Shown here in pieces: positions 34,687 to 43,938 of a stretch of DNA of 64,000 nt. The DNA is taken from contig NZ_LRRR01000007.1 in NCBI RefSeq assembly GCF_001691415.1, positions 1 through 64,000 on the forward strand, given 5' to 3'. Under the pieces are notes generated by a model. It had not been told where the DNA came from. It saw only the letters and a list, made by a program, of their open reading frames with translations, and did no database searches. The first letter of the stretch is position 1, and every line of letters begins with the position of its first letter. A program made the translations under genes and the position numbers. The stretch is from Pararhodobacter sp. CCB-MM2. GTDB taxonomy: Bacteria > Pseudomonadota > Alphaproteobacteria > Rhodobacterales > Rhodobacteraceae.

Positions 34687-36237
34687 TCACACCTGCCGCT
34701 CGGCCCCTTGCCAGAACCGGGCGCGCAGGGCCTTCTTGTCGATCTTCCCCAGCGCGGTCATCGGCAGGGTCTCGACCACCTCCAGCCGCTTGGGCTTGCT
34801 GATCGAGCCTTTCGCCGCCTGCACCGCCGCCAGCAGCACGGCTGTATCCGGCACCCGGCCGGGGCGCGGGACGACGAAACCCACGACCGCCTCGCCCCAT
34901 TTCGCGTCCGGCACACCGATCACCGCCGCGGCCGAGACGCTGTCGTCGGCGGTCAGCACGTCCTCGATCTCCTTCGGATAGACGTTAAAGCCGCCGGTGA
35001 CGATCATGTCCTTCAGCCGGTCGACGATGGTCAGCCGTCCCTCGGCATCGCGGATCGCCACATCGCCCGTGTGCAGCCAGCCGCCCGCCAGAGCCTGCGC
35101 CGTTTCCTCGGGCCGGTCCATGTAGCCGCTCATCACCATCGGCGCGCGCACGCAGATCTCGCCGGGCTCGCCCCCCGGCGCTTCGCTGCCATCCGCGCGC
35201 ATGAGAACCACCTGCGCCGAGGACACCACCCGCCCGCAGGAGGCCAGCGTCCGGGGTTGCGTCGGGTCGTGATCCGCCCGGTCGAGCAGCGCGATCGGAT
35301 AGCATTCGGTCTGGCCATAGAGCTGGGCGAAGATCGGGCCCAGCCGAGCGATCCCCTCGGCCAGCCGCGCAGGCGACATGGGCGCCGCGCCATAGAGCAG
35401 GAGCTGCAACGACGACAGATCCTGCGCCGCCCCCTCCAGCCGGTCAAGCAGCGCGTAGATCATCGTCGGCACCATCAGGGTCATGGTGATCCGCTCGCGC
35501 GCGATGGTGGCGAGGACCGCGTCGGGGTCGAAGCTGGTCATCAGATGGACCGTGCCGCCCTTCAGCAGCACCGGCACGATCTTGGTGCCGCCGACATGGC
35601 TGATTGGCGCGACGGCGAGGTATCGGGGGGCCTCGGGCAGGCCGAAATCGGACAGGATGGTGCGGGTGATCGCCGCGAGCGCCCCCGCGCTGCGCGAGAC
35701 GGGCTTCGGCCGGCCGGTCGTGCCGCCGGTGAAGTTCAGCGTGCCGGGCAGGTCGGGCTGAGACAGGTCCAAGGGGTCGGTGGCGGTCTCGCGCGCGGCC
35801 AGCGCCAGCAGGTCGTCGCCCCCGCCGCCCAGCCGCAGATGCCGTGCGCCGGGGCAGGCAAGCGCCAGTTCTTCGGCCCGCGTGGCATGGGACAGGCCGC
35901 AGACGATGACAAAGGCGGGGCAGAGCTCATCTACCTGCAACGCCTGATCGGCCAACGCGCCCAAGGGGTGCAGGTTGCACACCCCGCCGCCCAAGGCCTG
36001 CACGGCGATCACCAGGCACCATGCTTCGGCCCGGTTCGACGACAGAAGCGCCACGCGGTCGCCTCTCCCAAAGCCCTCGACCTGCAGCACCGCCTGCATC
36101 CGGGCGATGAGGGCCAGACCTTCGGCCCGGGTCATTGCGCCGCCGTCCCAGCGGAAGGCTTCACGGTCGGGCCAGGCCCTCAGCGCGCGCAGGGCGAGGG
36201 TGGCGTCGGTCGGGCCATCGTGAACCGCGTTCATCAT
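34687..36237 (-). CDS. AMP-forming acyl-CoA synthetase (second)
   Basis: The 516-residue ANL enzyme has the P-loop NFTGGTTGRPKPV (about 168-180), YGQTECYPIALL, the hinge and lysine regions GGFNVYPKEIEDVL and LPMTALGKIDKKAL. It is distinct from the ligase at 27374. Its ATG (36237) overlaps the stop of the CoA-transferase-family gene (ATGA). It is the last gene of the three-gene operon read from 38395 leftwards. It would activate a carboxylic acid before racemisation and oxidation. Confidence 0.93.
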   Translation of the reverse strand: MMNAVHDGPTDATLALRALRAWPDREAFRWDGGAMTRAEGLALIARMQAVLQVEGFGRGDRVALLSSNRAEAWCLVIAVQALGGGVCNLHPLGALADQALQVDELCPAFVIVCGLSHATRAEELALACPGARHLRLGGGGDDLLALAARETATDPLDLSQPDLPGTLNFTGGTTGRPKPVSRSAGALAAITRTILSDFGLPEAPRYLAVAPISHVGGTKIVPVLLKGGTVHLMTSFDPDAVLATIARERITMTLMVPTMIYALLDRLEGAAQDLSSLQLLLYGAAPMSPARLAEGIARLGPIFAQLYGQTECYPIALLDRADHDPTQPRTLASCGRVVSSAQVVLMRADGSEAPGGEPGEICVRAPMVMSGYMDRPEETAQALAGGWLHTGDVAIRDAEGRLTIVDRLKDMIVTGGFNVYPKEIEDVLTADDSVSAAAVIGVPDAKWGEAVVGFVVPRPGRVPDTAVLLAAVQAAKGSISKPKRLEVVETLPMTALGKIDKKALRARFWQGAERQV

Positions 36238-37379
36238 CCGATTGCCCCTCCGTCACGCAGAGCTTGCAGTCGGTCGGTAGTGAAACCGAACCGCGCCAGC
36301 ACCGCGTCGGTGTGCATCCCGTCGTGCATCGCCGGCGCCACGGTCGGGCTGTGCGAATAGCGGGGCGCGGGGGCGGGTTGGGTGATGCCACCCGCCACCG
36401 GGAAAGCCGCGCGCGAGAGGCCGTGGGCGTGGCGCGTCGCCTCCTCCAGCGACAGGACCGGGGCGTAGCAGGCGTCCGAGCCGAGCAATACCGCGTCCCA
36501 ATCGTCGCGCGGGCGGGTCAGGAACAGCGCGGTCAGGCGTTCGTGCATCCGGGGCCAGCGCGCGCGGTCCATCTGGGCGACGAAATCCGGGTCGCCCGTC
36601 AGGCCCAGCCGGTCCAGCAGGACGGCGTAGAATTGCGGCTCCAGCGCGCCGATGGTGACGTATTTGCCATCCGCCGTCTGGTAGCTGTCATAGAAGGGCG
36701 CGCCTCCGTCCAGCAGGTTCACCCCTCGCTCATCGCGCCACAGGCCGATCTGGCGGAAGGTCTGGATCATCGACGACAGCAGCGCCGCGCCCTCGGTCAT
36801 CGCGGCATCGACGACCTGTCCCTGTCCGGTGGCGCGGGCATGGTGAAGCGCGGCCAACATCCCGAAAGCCAGAAGCATCCCGCCGCCGCCGAAATCGCCG
36901 AACAGGTTCAAGGGTACGACGGGCTTGTCGCCGGCACGGCCGACCGCATGCAGCGTGCCCGACAGCGCGATGTAGTTGAGGTCATGCCCGGCCATCTGCG
37001 CCATCGGCCCGGTCTGGCCCCAGCCGGTCATCCGCCCGATCACCAGCGCGGGATTGGCCTGATGCAGCACCTCGGGCGACAGACCAAGGCGCTCCAGCAC
37101 GCCAGGGCGATAGCCCTCGATCAGCCCGTCGGCTTTGGTGACGAGATCCAGCAGCACCGCACGCCCCTCGGCGCTCTTCAGGTTCAGCTCGATCGTCCGG
37201 CGCGAGCGGAGCAGGATGTCCTTCTCCGCCGGGATCTCGGGCCCGGCCTTGCCGGCGCCGATGCGCTCGATGCGGATCACCTCGGCGCCATGGTCGGCCA
37301 GCATCATGCCGGCGAAGGGGCCGGGGCCGATGCCGGCGAGTTCGAGGATCGTCAGGCCGTGCAGGGGGGGCTGGGTCAT
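36234..37379 (-). CDS. CaiB/BaiF-family protein, alpha-methylacyl-CoA racemase-like
   Basis: The 381-residue protein aligns by eye with alpha-methylacyl-CoA racemase. It has LELAGIGPGPFAGMMLADHG at the N-terminus, AGHDLNYIALSG with the catalytic-type histidine, PLNLFGDFGGGGM with the aspartate, and LDGGAPFYDSYQTADGKYV followed by GALEPQFYAVLL. Racemases of this type convert (R)- to (S)-2-methylacyl-CoA so that acyl-CoA dehydrogenases can act. This points to branched-chain or isoprenoid-like substrates for the cluster. The ATG overlaps the quinone reductase stop. A CoA-transferase is less likely. Confidence 0.87.
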   Translation of the reverse strand: MTQPPLHGLTILELAGIGPGPFAGMMLADHGAEVIRIERIGAGKAGPEIPAEKDILLRSRRTIELNLKSAEGRAVLLDLVTKADGLIEGYRPGVLERLGLSPEVLHQANPALVIGRMTGWGQTGPMAQMAGHDLNYIALSGTLHAVGRAGDKPVVPLNLFGDFGGGGMLLAFGMLAALHHARATGQGQVVDAAMTEGAALLSSMIQTFRQIGLWRDERGVNLLDGGAPFYDSYQTADGKYVTIGALEPQFYAVLLDRLGLTGDPDFVAQMDRARWPRMHERLTALFLTRPRDDWDAVLLGSDACYAPVLSLEEATRHAHGLSRAAFPVAGGITQPAPAPRYSHSPTVAPAMHDGMHTDAVLARFGFTTDRLQALRDGGAIG

Positions 37380-38395
37380 GCGGGGGCTCCCTCATGGACG
37401 GTGACGACGATCTTGCCCACGGCCTTGCGCGAGGCCAAGAGTTGCAGCGCCTCGATCCCGCGCTCCAGCGGGAAGCGCGCCTGGATACGGGGGCGGATCC
37501 GGCCTTCAGCATGCAGCGCACAAAGGGCGGAGACGACGCGCTGATGGGCCTCGGGCTCGCGCAGGATCCATTGCGCCCAATAGACGCCGCGGATGTCGGC
37601 GCTTTTTAGCAGCGGCAGGTTCATCCGCAGGCGAGCGATCCCGGCGGCAAAGCCGATCACCAAGTAACGCCCGCCCCAACCCAAGGACCGGAACGCCGGC
37701 TCGACCAGAGCACCGCCCACCGGGTCGAGGATCACAGACACGCCGTCGGGCCCCGCCAAGCGTTTGAGGTCGCTGGTGAACGCGCGCTGTTGGTCGCGGG
37801 TCAGCGGCGCGCCGGAGGGGTAGGGCAGCGTCTCGTCCGCGCCAGCCTCACGCGCGATGGCCAGCTTGTCGTCGCTCGACGCCGCCGCGATCACCCGCGC
37901 GCCGAGGGCCTTGCCCAGCTCGATCCCGGCCAAGCCGATCCCGCCTGAGGCGCCGGTCACCAGCAGGGTCTCGCCCTCGGCCAGCCCGCCGCGTTCGGTC
38001 AGGGCGTAATAGGTCGTGGCATAGGTCACCAGCAGCGCCGAGGCCTCGTCGAACGGAATGCCGTCGGGCAGGTGCGAGACCTTCCCGGCCGGGCAGAGCG
38101 CGTATTCCGCCAGCCCGCCCGAGCTGGTCACGGCGATCACCCGCTGGCCCGGCGCGAAACCGGTCACGCCGGCGCCGACGGCATCGACGATCCCCGCCAC
38201 TTCCGAACCGGGGGCGAAGGGACGGGTCGGGCGATCTTGGTATTTGTCCTCGATCATCAACAGGTCGGGCAGGTTCAGCGCCGCGGCATGGACGCGGATG
38301 CGGATCTCGCCGGCGGCGGGCTCGGGGATCGGCGCATCGGTGCGATAGACCAGCGTTTCGGGCCCGCCGGTGGCGGTGCTCAACAGGGTGCGCAT
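37376..38395 (-). CDS. NADPH:quinone oxidoreductase-like MDR protein
   Basis: The 339-residue medium-chain dehydrogenase starts at ATG 38395 behind GGGAGGAGG. It has the GroES-like N-terminal half (LPDLLMIEDKYQDRP) and a Rossmann domain with LLVTGASGGIGLAGIELGKA (about 144-163). The zinc ligands of alcohol dehydrogenases are absent, as in quinone oxidoreductase QOR and enoyl reductases. It leads the operon with racemase and ligase. In this setting it may reduce an enoyl-CoA or enone with NADPH. The exact acceptor is unknown. Confidence 0.88.
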   Translation of the reverse strand: MRTLLSTATGGPETLVYRTDAPIPEPAAGEIRIRVHAAALNLPDLLMIEDKYQDRPTRPFAPGSEVAGIVDAVGAGVTGFAPGQRVIAVTSSGGLAEYALCPAGKVSHLPDGIPFDEASALLVTYATTYYALTERGGLAEGETLLVTGASGGIGLAGIELGKALGARVIAAASSDDKLAIAREAGADETLPYPSGAPLTRDQQRAFTSDLKRLAGPDGVSVILDPVGGALVEPAFRSLGWGGRYLVIGFAAGIARLRMNLPLLKSADIRGVYWAQWILREPEAHQRVVSALCALHAEGRIRPRIQARFPLERGIEALQLLASRKAVGKIVVTVHEGAPA

Positions 38396-38465
38396 GGCGC
38401 GATCCTCCTCCCAAAGGGCTCCATTCCCGTCTTGGGTAGGGGGCGTGGCGGGGTCTGTCAACAAA

Positions 38466-38483
38466 ATTAAGCCAGTGACCTAA
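38466..38483 (-). promoter_or_regulatory. Second copy of the TTAGGTCACTG element
   Basis: On the minus strand TTAGGTCACTG (38483-38473) is followed at once by an AT-rich stretch with a possible -10 (CTTAAT). It lies about 80 bases before the quinone reductase start and 58 bases before the NPD-like gene on the other strand. The same 11-mer precedes the operon at 24563. Confidence 0.5.
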
Positions 38484-38540
38484 AAAGCTGGAAAGGGCGC
38501 GGCGAGGCTGTTATCCCGGTGCCGAGGATTGGAGGACATC

Positions 38541-39491
38541 ATGCATCAACCCCGCCCCTTGCCGGCCCCGCTGGACCGTTTGCGCCTGCCGGTGATCGTG
38601 GCGCCGATGTTTCTGACCTCGACCCCGGACATGGTGGTTGAGGCCTGTCGCAATGGCCTGCTCGGCGCGATTCCGGCGCTGAACCAGCGCAGCAGCGAGG
38701 GGTTCGAGGCGTGGCTGACCGAGATCGATGCGCGGCTCACCGCATACCCTGACGCCGCGCCGCATGCGGTGAACCTGATCGTCCATGCCTCGAACCCGCG
38801 GCTGGAGGCGGATCTGGAGATCGTCATCCGCCACCGCGTGCCGGTCGTCATCACCGCCTTCGGCGCGCGGCCCGAGGTGATTGACGCGGTGCATTCTTAC
38901 GGCGGGTTGGTGTTCCATGATGTCGCCACGCGTCGCCATGCCGAGAAGCTGGCTGACTCAGGTGTCGACGGGCTGATTGCTCTGGCCTCGGGCGCGGGCG
39001 GGCATACCGGGCATCTGTCGCCTTTCGCCGTGCTGGCGGAGATCCGGCAGGTCTATGACGGGCTGCTGATTCTGGCGGGTGGCGTGACCAACGGGGCCGA
39101 GATCGTGGCGGCGCGGGCGATGGGGGCGGATCTGGTGAGCATGGGCACCCGTTTCATCGCGACGCAGGAGGCCGCGGTGCCTGAGGCGCAGAAGCAGATG
39201 ATGCTGCAGGCCGGCGCGGGCGATGTTCTGGTTACGCCGAACCTGACCGGCGCGGCGGCATCGTTCCTGATCCCCTCGATCCGCGCGGCGGGGTTGGATC
39301 CTGCGGCCTTGCCGGCTGTCGGAGCCCCAGACGCCAAGCGCGAGAGCAAGGCCTGGCGCGACATCTGGTCGGCGGGGCAGGGGGTGGGCGGCATCCAAGA
39401 CCTGCCGACAATCGCCGAGCTGACCGAGCGGCTGTCGCAGGACTACCGCGCGGCGGTGGCGCGGATCGCCGCCGATCCCTTCGCAGGCTGA
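38541..39491 (+). CDS. NPD/nitronate monooxygenase-like flavoprotein (second)
   Basis: The 316-residue FMN barrel starts at ATG 38541 after TTGGAGGA. It has LPVIVAPMFLTSTPDMVVEA, the histidine motif GAGGHTGHLSPF, and LAGGVTNGAEIVAARAMGAD for the FMN phosphate. Both catalytic-type glycines and the histidine are present. It is only distantly similar to the NPD-like protein at 33154. It is divergent from the quinone reductase operon and convergent with a TetR gene. An enone or nitro-compound substrate is possible; none can be assigned. Confidence 0.86.
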   Translation: MHQPRPLPAPLDRLRLPVIVAPMFLTSTPDMVVEACRNGLLGAIPALNQRSSEGFEAWLTEIDARLTAYPDAAPHAVNLIVHASNPRLEADLEIVIRHRVPVVITAFGARPEVIDAVHSYGGLVFHDVATRRHAEKLADSGVDGLIALASGAGGHTGHLSPFAVLAEIRQVYDGLLILAGGVTNGAEIVAARAMGADLVSMGTRFIATQEAAVPEAQKQMMLQAGAGDVLVTPNLTGAAASFLIPSIRAAGLDPAALPAVGAPDAKRESKAWRDIWSAGQGVGGIQDLPTIAELTERLSQDYRAAVARIAADPFAG

Positions 39492-39494
39492 GAG

Positions 39495-40187
39495 TTAGCC
39501 GGCGCGGTCGCGGTCCACGGCGGCGCGGGTTTCCTCGGTCACCGGGGCGGTGATCATGCCGGCCATCACGTCGGCAAGGTTGCTCTTGGCCGATTGCTGG
39601 CCCCAGAGCCGCGCCCAGTTGCGATGATCCTCCTTGCCGGATTCCATCGAGGCCCCCGCGGACAGCGCGAACAACAGCATCAGCTGCAGACGCTGACGGA
39701 TGATCTCGCGTGGCATTTCCGGCGCGAGGCGGACGATGTGCTGGAAGCAGCGCCGCGTCGCCCGGTCGGCGCCCTCGGTCGCTTCGAACAAGAGGTCGCG
39801 GCGGGTGATCAGCACCGAGGTGAAGAACTGAAGCTGATACTGACCCTCGGTCGTATCCTCGCCCTCGCGGTCGACGATGGGGAGCAGGATCTCGGCCACT
39901 TCCCGCACCGAGGCCGGGCCGCCCCGCGCTTCCAAAGCATCGAGGCGCCGGTTGTTGTCGGCATCGAGGACCGCGGCGACATCGCCGACGATCTCGCGGA
40001 TCAGGGCATCGCGGGACGAGAAGTAATAGGTGATCGAGCCGTTGTTCTTCTGACCGGCCGCCGCCTGAATGTCGCGGACCGAGACATTCTCGATGCCGCG
40101 CTGCGCGAAGAGCTTCAGCGCGGTCTTCTTCAGCCGCAGCCGCGTCCGCTCACCCTTGCGAAGCTGGTCGTTCTCCGTCGCCGTCAT
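39495..40187 (-). CDS. TetR-family transcriptional regulator (second)
   Basis: The 230-residue protein has a TetR helix-turn-helix at about 18-60 (LKLFAQRGIENVSVRDIQAA, then NNGSITYYFSSRDALI). The ligand domain is longer than in the other TetR of the window and carries the QLQFFTSVLITRRDLL pattern typical of acyl-CoA-responsive members. It sits next to the branched acyl-CoA operon, convergent with an NPD-like gene. It is a good candidate to bind the shared TTAGGTCACTG element, but the other TetR (22730) cannot be excluded. Confidence 0.92.
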   Translation of the reverse strand: MTATENDQLRKGERTRLRLKKTALKLFAQRGIENVSVRDIQAAAGQKNNGSITYYFSSRDALIREIVGDVAAVLDADNNRRLDALEARGGPASVREVAEILLPIVDREGEDTTEGQYQLQFFTSVLITRRDLLFEATEGADRATRRCFQHIVRLAPEMPREIIRQRLQLMLLFALSAGASMESGKEDHRNWARLWGQQSAKSNLADVMAGMITAPVTEETRAAVDRDRAG

Positions 40188-40634
40188 GCGGCCTCGCTCT
40201 CTGTCCGAGATTTTCAGCGGTTGTAGAAATTGCCGCGCGCTCGCGCAAGCGGGAGTGACGGCGAATCCCTGCGGGACGGCGGGGCGTTGCGGAAGGAAAT
40301 CGCAATGGCCTTGGGGGGCGCCAATGCCGGCAGTTCGTCAACGCATTGAAAATATGAACATAAATCCAAGATTCCAAAAAATAGTGCATCGCCCTAAAAA
40401 TGTTGATCGGTCCCGATGCTTTTGCTACGTTGTCCTAGATCCGGCTCGGGAGCAGTCCGCTGCGGCCGCCGGAACGGGAGGATACCGATCGACCGAAGGC
40501 CCCATGCCGTCGCCCCGCTGGCGACGTCCGGAGGCGTTTGGCCGACGCAAGGACAAGCGGGCCGCGGGAGCATTCCGTCGGCGCGGGGAGGGGACAGACA
40601 TGCAACACCGCGAACCCGAAAACGGGGCGGCGCA
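40188..40634. other. Intergenic region before the TRAP operon, with a candidate promoter
   Basis: No convincing gene is seen in these 447 bases. The middle (about 40330-40440) is clearly richer in A and T than its surroundings. TTGATC (40403-40408), a 17-base spacer and TACGTT (40426-40431) form a plausible sigma-70 promoter reading toward the TRAP genes. The following 200 bases look like a long untranslated leader; an open frame crossing it has no good start signal. Confidence 0.45.
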
Positions 40635-41129
40635 ATGAAGCGCGCAAGGGACTGGCTGGGCCGGTTGCTGACCTTCTGCGGCGGCGCGGCGCTGATCGTG
40701 ATGATGCTGCATATCACCGCCGAGATGCTGCTGCGCTCGGCCTTCAGCTACACCATCCCCGGCACCATCGAATTCGTGTCCTTCTACTACATGGTCTGCG
40801 CGGTCTTCGCCGGGCTGGCGATGGTGGTGCTGGTCAATGAGCAGGTGATCGTCGAGATCTTTCTCAACTGGATGTCGCCGCGCGCGCTGATGGTCGTCGA
40901 TGGCCTCGCCGCCCTGCTGACTGCGGCTTATGCGGCGGTCATCGCCTATGGCGCGTGGCTGGAGGCCAAATCCTCGACCCGCTACGGCGAGATGGTGCCG
41001 GTGCATGGCTTCGACATGCCCACCTGGCCCAGCCGCTGGGTCGCCTTCGCCGCCCTCTCGTTCATCGTGCTGGCCTCGTTGGGCCATGCCATCGCCTATC
41101 TGCGCGGCAAGAAAGTCGACCCGTCATGA
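40635..41129 (+). CDS. TRAP transporter small permease (DctQ-type)
   Basis: The 164-residue protein has four membrane segments in the DctQ arrangement, with the conserved R-x-x-F pattern after the first (AEMLLRSAFSYTIPGTIEF) and WPSRWVAFAALS before the last. The open frame extends upstream, but MKRARDWLGR at 40635 is the natural start because the first membrane segment follows at once. It assists the large permease of a TRAP carboxylate importer. Its stop overlaps the next ATG (ATGA). Confidence 0.92.
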   Translation: MKRARDWLGRLLTFCGGAALIVMMLHITAEMLLRSAFSYTIPGTIEFVSFYYMVCAVFAGLAMVVLVNEQVIVEIFLNWMSPRALMVVDGLAALLTAAYAAVIAYGAWLEAKSSTRYGEMVPVHGFDMPTWPSRWVAFAALSFIVLASLGHAIAYLRGKKVDPS

Positions 41130-42433
41130 GCAATCTGGAAATCGGCTTCGCGGCCATGGGCGTCCTCTTGGCGCTGCTGGCCTTCCGCGTGCCCATCGGC
41201 GTCGTGCTGGGCGGCGTCTCGCTGGGCGGGATCTATGCCATCATGGGCGAGCGCGCGACGATCGGTGTGGCCAAGACCATGGTCTTCGAATTCGTCGCGA
41301 AATGGGAGCTATCGGCCATCCCGATGTTCCTGCTGATGGGGGCGGTCGCCTTCCGCTCGGGCCTGACCAAAGGTCTGTTCGACTGCGCGCGCCTGTGGCT
41401 GAGCCGCCTGCCGGGCGGTCTTGCTGTGGCGACGAACTATGCCTCCGCCGGCTTTTCGGCCGCGTCGGGTTCCAGCCTTGCGACGGCGGCGGCGATGGCC
41501 CGGCTGGCCGTGCCCGAGATGCTGCGCTACCGCTATGACCCGGGTCTCGCCACGGCGGTCGTCGCGGCCTCGGGGACCATCGGCACGATGATCCCGCCGA
41601 GCATCCTGTTCGTGCTCTATGGCATGTTCACCGGCCAATCCATCGGCCTGCTGCTGATGGCCGGTATCCTGCCCGGCCTGCTGACCGCCTTCGTCTATGG
41701 CGCGATGATCATCATCCGCTGCTGGCTGAACCCGCGTCTGGCCCCGGCCATCGACGAACAGGTCACATGGGCCGACCGGCTGGCCGCGCTGAAGGATATC
41801 GCGCCGCTGCCGCTGCTGATCCTTGCGGTGATCGGCTCGATGTATTCGGGCCTTGCCACCGCGACCGAGGCCGCCGGGTTCGGCGCCTTCGCCTCGATGG
41901 TGATCGCCGCGGCGCGGGGCGGGATGAGCCTGCGCGTTCTGGCCGACAGCATCAACGATACCCTGCGCTCGACGGGTTCGATCTTCTTCATCGCCATCGG
42001 CGCCACGCTGTTCTCGCGCTTCCTGACCTTCGCGGGCGTGCCCCAGTTCATGAGCCAGCTGGCCGAGAACTTCGCCTATGACCCGATGCTGCTGCTGGCG
42101 GTGATCGCCGGGGGCTATCTGGTGCTGGGGATGTTCCTCGATCCGATGGGCCTGCTGCTGCTGACGATCCCGATCTTCCTGCCCTTCTTCGAGGCGGCCG
42201 AGCTGGACCTGATCTGGATCGGCGTGCTGGTGGTGAAGATGATCGAGATCAGCCTGATCACGCCGCCTGTGGGCCTCAATGCCTTCGTTGTGCGGGGCGT
42301 GATCGGCAACGCGGTGACGCTGGGGACGATCTTCAAGGGGCTGGTGTGGTTCCTTGCGGCCGAGGTGCTGATCGTCGGCCTGCTGGTGGCCTTTCCGCAG
42401 ATCAGCCTGTGGATCCCGATGTCCATGCAATGA
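41126..42433 (+). CDS. TRAP transporter large permease (DctM-type)
   Basis: The 435-residue protein has about 12 hydrophobic segments. Conserved TRAP regions include ASAGFSAASGSSLATAAAMA, ASGTIGTMIPPSILFVLYG and GMFLDPMGLLLLTIPIFLP, plus ITPPVGLNAFVVRG near the end. It forms the sodium-coupled transport path with the small subunit. The length is typical for DctM. It is the second gene of a Q-M-P operon. Confidence 0.95.
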   Translation: MSNLEIGFAAMGVLLALLAFRVPIGVVLGGVSLGGIYAIMGERATIGVAKTMVFEFVAKWELSAIPMFLLMGAVAFRSGLTKGLFDCARLWLSRLPGGLAVATNYASAGFSAASGSSLATAAAMARLAVPEMLRYRYDPGLATAVVAASGTIGTMIPPSILFVLYGMFTGQSIGLLLMAGILPGLLTAFVYGAMIIIRCWLNPRLAPAIDEQVTWADRLAALKDIAPLPLLILAVIGSMYSGLATATEAAGFGAFASMVIAAARGGMSLRVLADSINDTLRSTGSIFFIAIGATLFSRFLTFAGVPQFMSQLAENFAYDPMLLLAVIAGGYLVLGMFLDPMGLLLLTIPIFLPFFEAAELDLIWIGVLVVKMIEISLITPPVGLNAFVVRGVIGNAVTLGTIFKGLVWFLAAEVLIVGLLVAFPQISLWIPMSMQ

Positions 42434-42487
42434 GAAAGGCGCAACCGCGCCGCCCCATCACTTCGATCATGTCTTAGGGAGGAAACC

Positions 42488-43591
42488 ATGACGACGATCA
42501 TCAAGACGACCGCTGGCGTTCTGGCGCTGAGCCTGCTGCCGCAACTCGCCGCAGCCCAGACCGAGATCAGCTATTCCAGCTGGTTCCCGGGCTCCAGCAC
42601 CCTGCACACCCGCGTGCTGACCCCGTTCTTCGAGCGCGTCACCGCCGAGACCGACGGTGCGCTGACCTTCAACGTCTTCACCGACGGCACCGTCGCGGGC
42701 GGCCGGACCACCCTGCCGGCGATCCGCGATGGCGTGGCGGACATGGGTCTGCTGGCCACCAGCTATCACCCCGGCGAGCTGCGCACGGCGGCGTGGTTGT
42801 CCGAAGCCTCGATCCTCGTGAGGGACGCGCTGGTCGGCGCGGGCGCCTATAACGAGATGATCTTCCTCAACTGCGACGCCTGCATGGCCGAGATGGCCGA
42901 GCAGAACATCGTCCCGATCGCCTATCACGCGACCCCGCCCTACGAGATGATGTGCAACCGCCCGCTGGAATCGGCGGCGGACATGCAGGGTTTGCGCGTG
43001 CGGACCATCGGCAGTTGGGCCAGCTGGGTCGATGCCGCGGGCGGTGTCGCCGTCAACATGACCGTGCCCGAGGCCTATGAGGGGCTGGAGCGCGGGCAGC
43101 TCGATTGCGTCGCCGGCAGCCCCGCTTGGCTGATCCAGATGTCGCTCTATGACGTCGTCACCCATGTCAGCACCATGGGCATCGGCACCTTCGCCGGCGG
43201 CATCCCGATCAACATGAACGCCGACACCTGGGCCGAGCTGACCCCGGAACAGCAGCAGGTTCTCTACCGCGAGGGTGCCTATGCCGCCGTTGACGTGGCG
43301 CTGGAATTCGCCGCCGAGGACGAACAGGCGCTGGCCGAAGCCGGCGAGCATGACGTCACCCTCGTCGATCCGGCCGAGGATCTGAGCAGCGCCTTCGCCG
43401 CCTTCTCGGCCGAGGAGCGCACGCGCATTCTGGCGATGGCCGAGCAGCGTGGGATCGAGAATGCCGAGGCCCTGTTCGACCGCTACATGGAGCTGCTGGC
43501 GAAATGGGAAGGCATCGTCGACGAGGCCGGCGGCGACCGTGAGACGATCGCCGAGCGTCTGTACACCGACGTGACCTCTCAGATGCACTAA
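42488..43591 (+). CDS. TRAP transporter solute-binding protein (DctP-type)
   Basis: The 367-residue protein starts after AGGGAGGAAA. It has a Sec signal peptide cut near LAAAQT and the DctP fold: YSSWFPGSSTLHTRVLTPFF, then LQGLRVRT-type text at GLRVRTIGSWASWVDAAGGV with the substrate arginine, and VPEAYEGLERGQLDCVAGSP. The WASWV segment resembles binding proteins for hydrophobic or aromatic carboxylates rather than C4-dicarboxylates, but that is weak evidence. A strong terminator follows. Confidence 0.92.
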   Translation: MTTIIKTTAGVLALSLLPQLAAAQTEISYSSWFPGSSTLHTRVLTPFFERVTAETDGALTFNVFTDGTVAGGRTTLPAIRDGVADMGLLATSYHPGELRTAAWLSEASILVRDALVGAGAYNEMIFLNCDACMAEMAEQNIVPIAYHATPPYEMMCNRPLESAADMQGLRVRTIGSWASWVDAAGGVAVNMTVPEAYEGLERGQLDCVAGSPAWLIQMSLYDVVTHVSTMGIGTFAGGIPINMNADTWAELTPEQQQVLYREGAYAAVDVALEFAAEDEQALAEAGEHDVTLVDPAEDLSSAFAAFSAEERTRILAMAEQRGIENAEALFDRYMELLAKWEGIVDEAGGDRETIAERLYTDVTSQMH

Positions 43592-43655
43592 GGCGCCAAG
43601 ACGCGCCACCGGGCCCCTAGCGGGCCGGGATCGAGGTTGCTCCCGCCTCGAATCG

Positions 43656-43686
43656 AAGGGCTCCGCGATGATCGCGGGGCCCTTTT
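43656..43686 (+). terminator. Intrinsic terminator of the TRAP operon
   Basis: AAGGGCTCCGCGA (43656-43668) pairs with TCGCGGGGCCCTT (43672-43684), with one G-U pair and a three-base loop, and runs into TTTT. It is 65 bases after the binding-protein gene. Confidence 0.85.
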
Positions 43687-43833
43687 CCGTATTCAGTTTC
43701 GATTGAAACTCATCCGGATGGTCGAAAATCGGGGCGGAAAGCGGCGCCCGAGGTGAACTAATGGGCGACTTTGGGCGCATTTCGCCTGCAATTTGGGCAA
43801 AAACTTTTACTTGTTTTATGACGCTTCAAGCTT

Positions 43834-43846
43834 AAAGAATACAGTT
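43834..43846 (+). promoter_or_regulatory. Candidate GntR operator upstream of the ABC operon
   Basis: AAAGAATACAGTT is identical to 51421-51433 in the promoter of the fusion gene next to the GntR regulator. It lies in the only AT-rich part of this region, 105 bases before the ABC binding-protein start, probably near the -10. GntR/FCD regulators favour GTATAC-like centres. Confidence 0.55.
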
Positions 43847-43938
43847 GTGTCGAATTTCGGCTTCGTCTTAGCTCGATCTCACGGATTCCGGCACCACGAC
43901 TCCGGCCTACCGAACCCAGTCCAGCCATGGAGACCCTG

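Larger units (their letters stand above)
43592..43926. other. Intergenic region between TRAP and ABC operons
   Basis: The 335 bases contain no gene. They hold a terminator, two small palindromes (AGTTTC-N4-GAAACT at 43695-43710 and CATCCGGATG at 43711-43720), and an AT-rich stretch around 43785-43860 that carries the ABC operon promoter and a candidate GntR operator. Confidence 0.7.

Noticed and set aside
40188..40634. A protein-coding extension upstream of the TRAP small permease
   Set aside because: The frame is open upstream, but the extra residues are low-complexity, no start has a ribosome binding site, and the membrane protein begins naturally at 40635.
43695..43720. Two adjacent small palindromes (AGTTTC-N4-GAAACT and CATCCGGATG) as operators
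   Set aside because: They are short, without copies at other promoters in the window, and lie just after a terminator; support is too weak to call a site.
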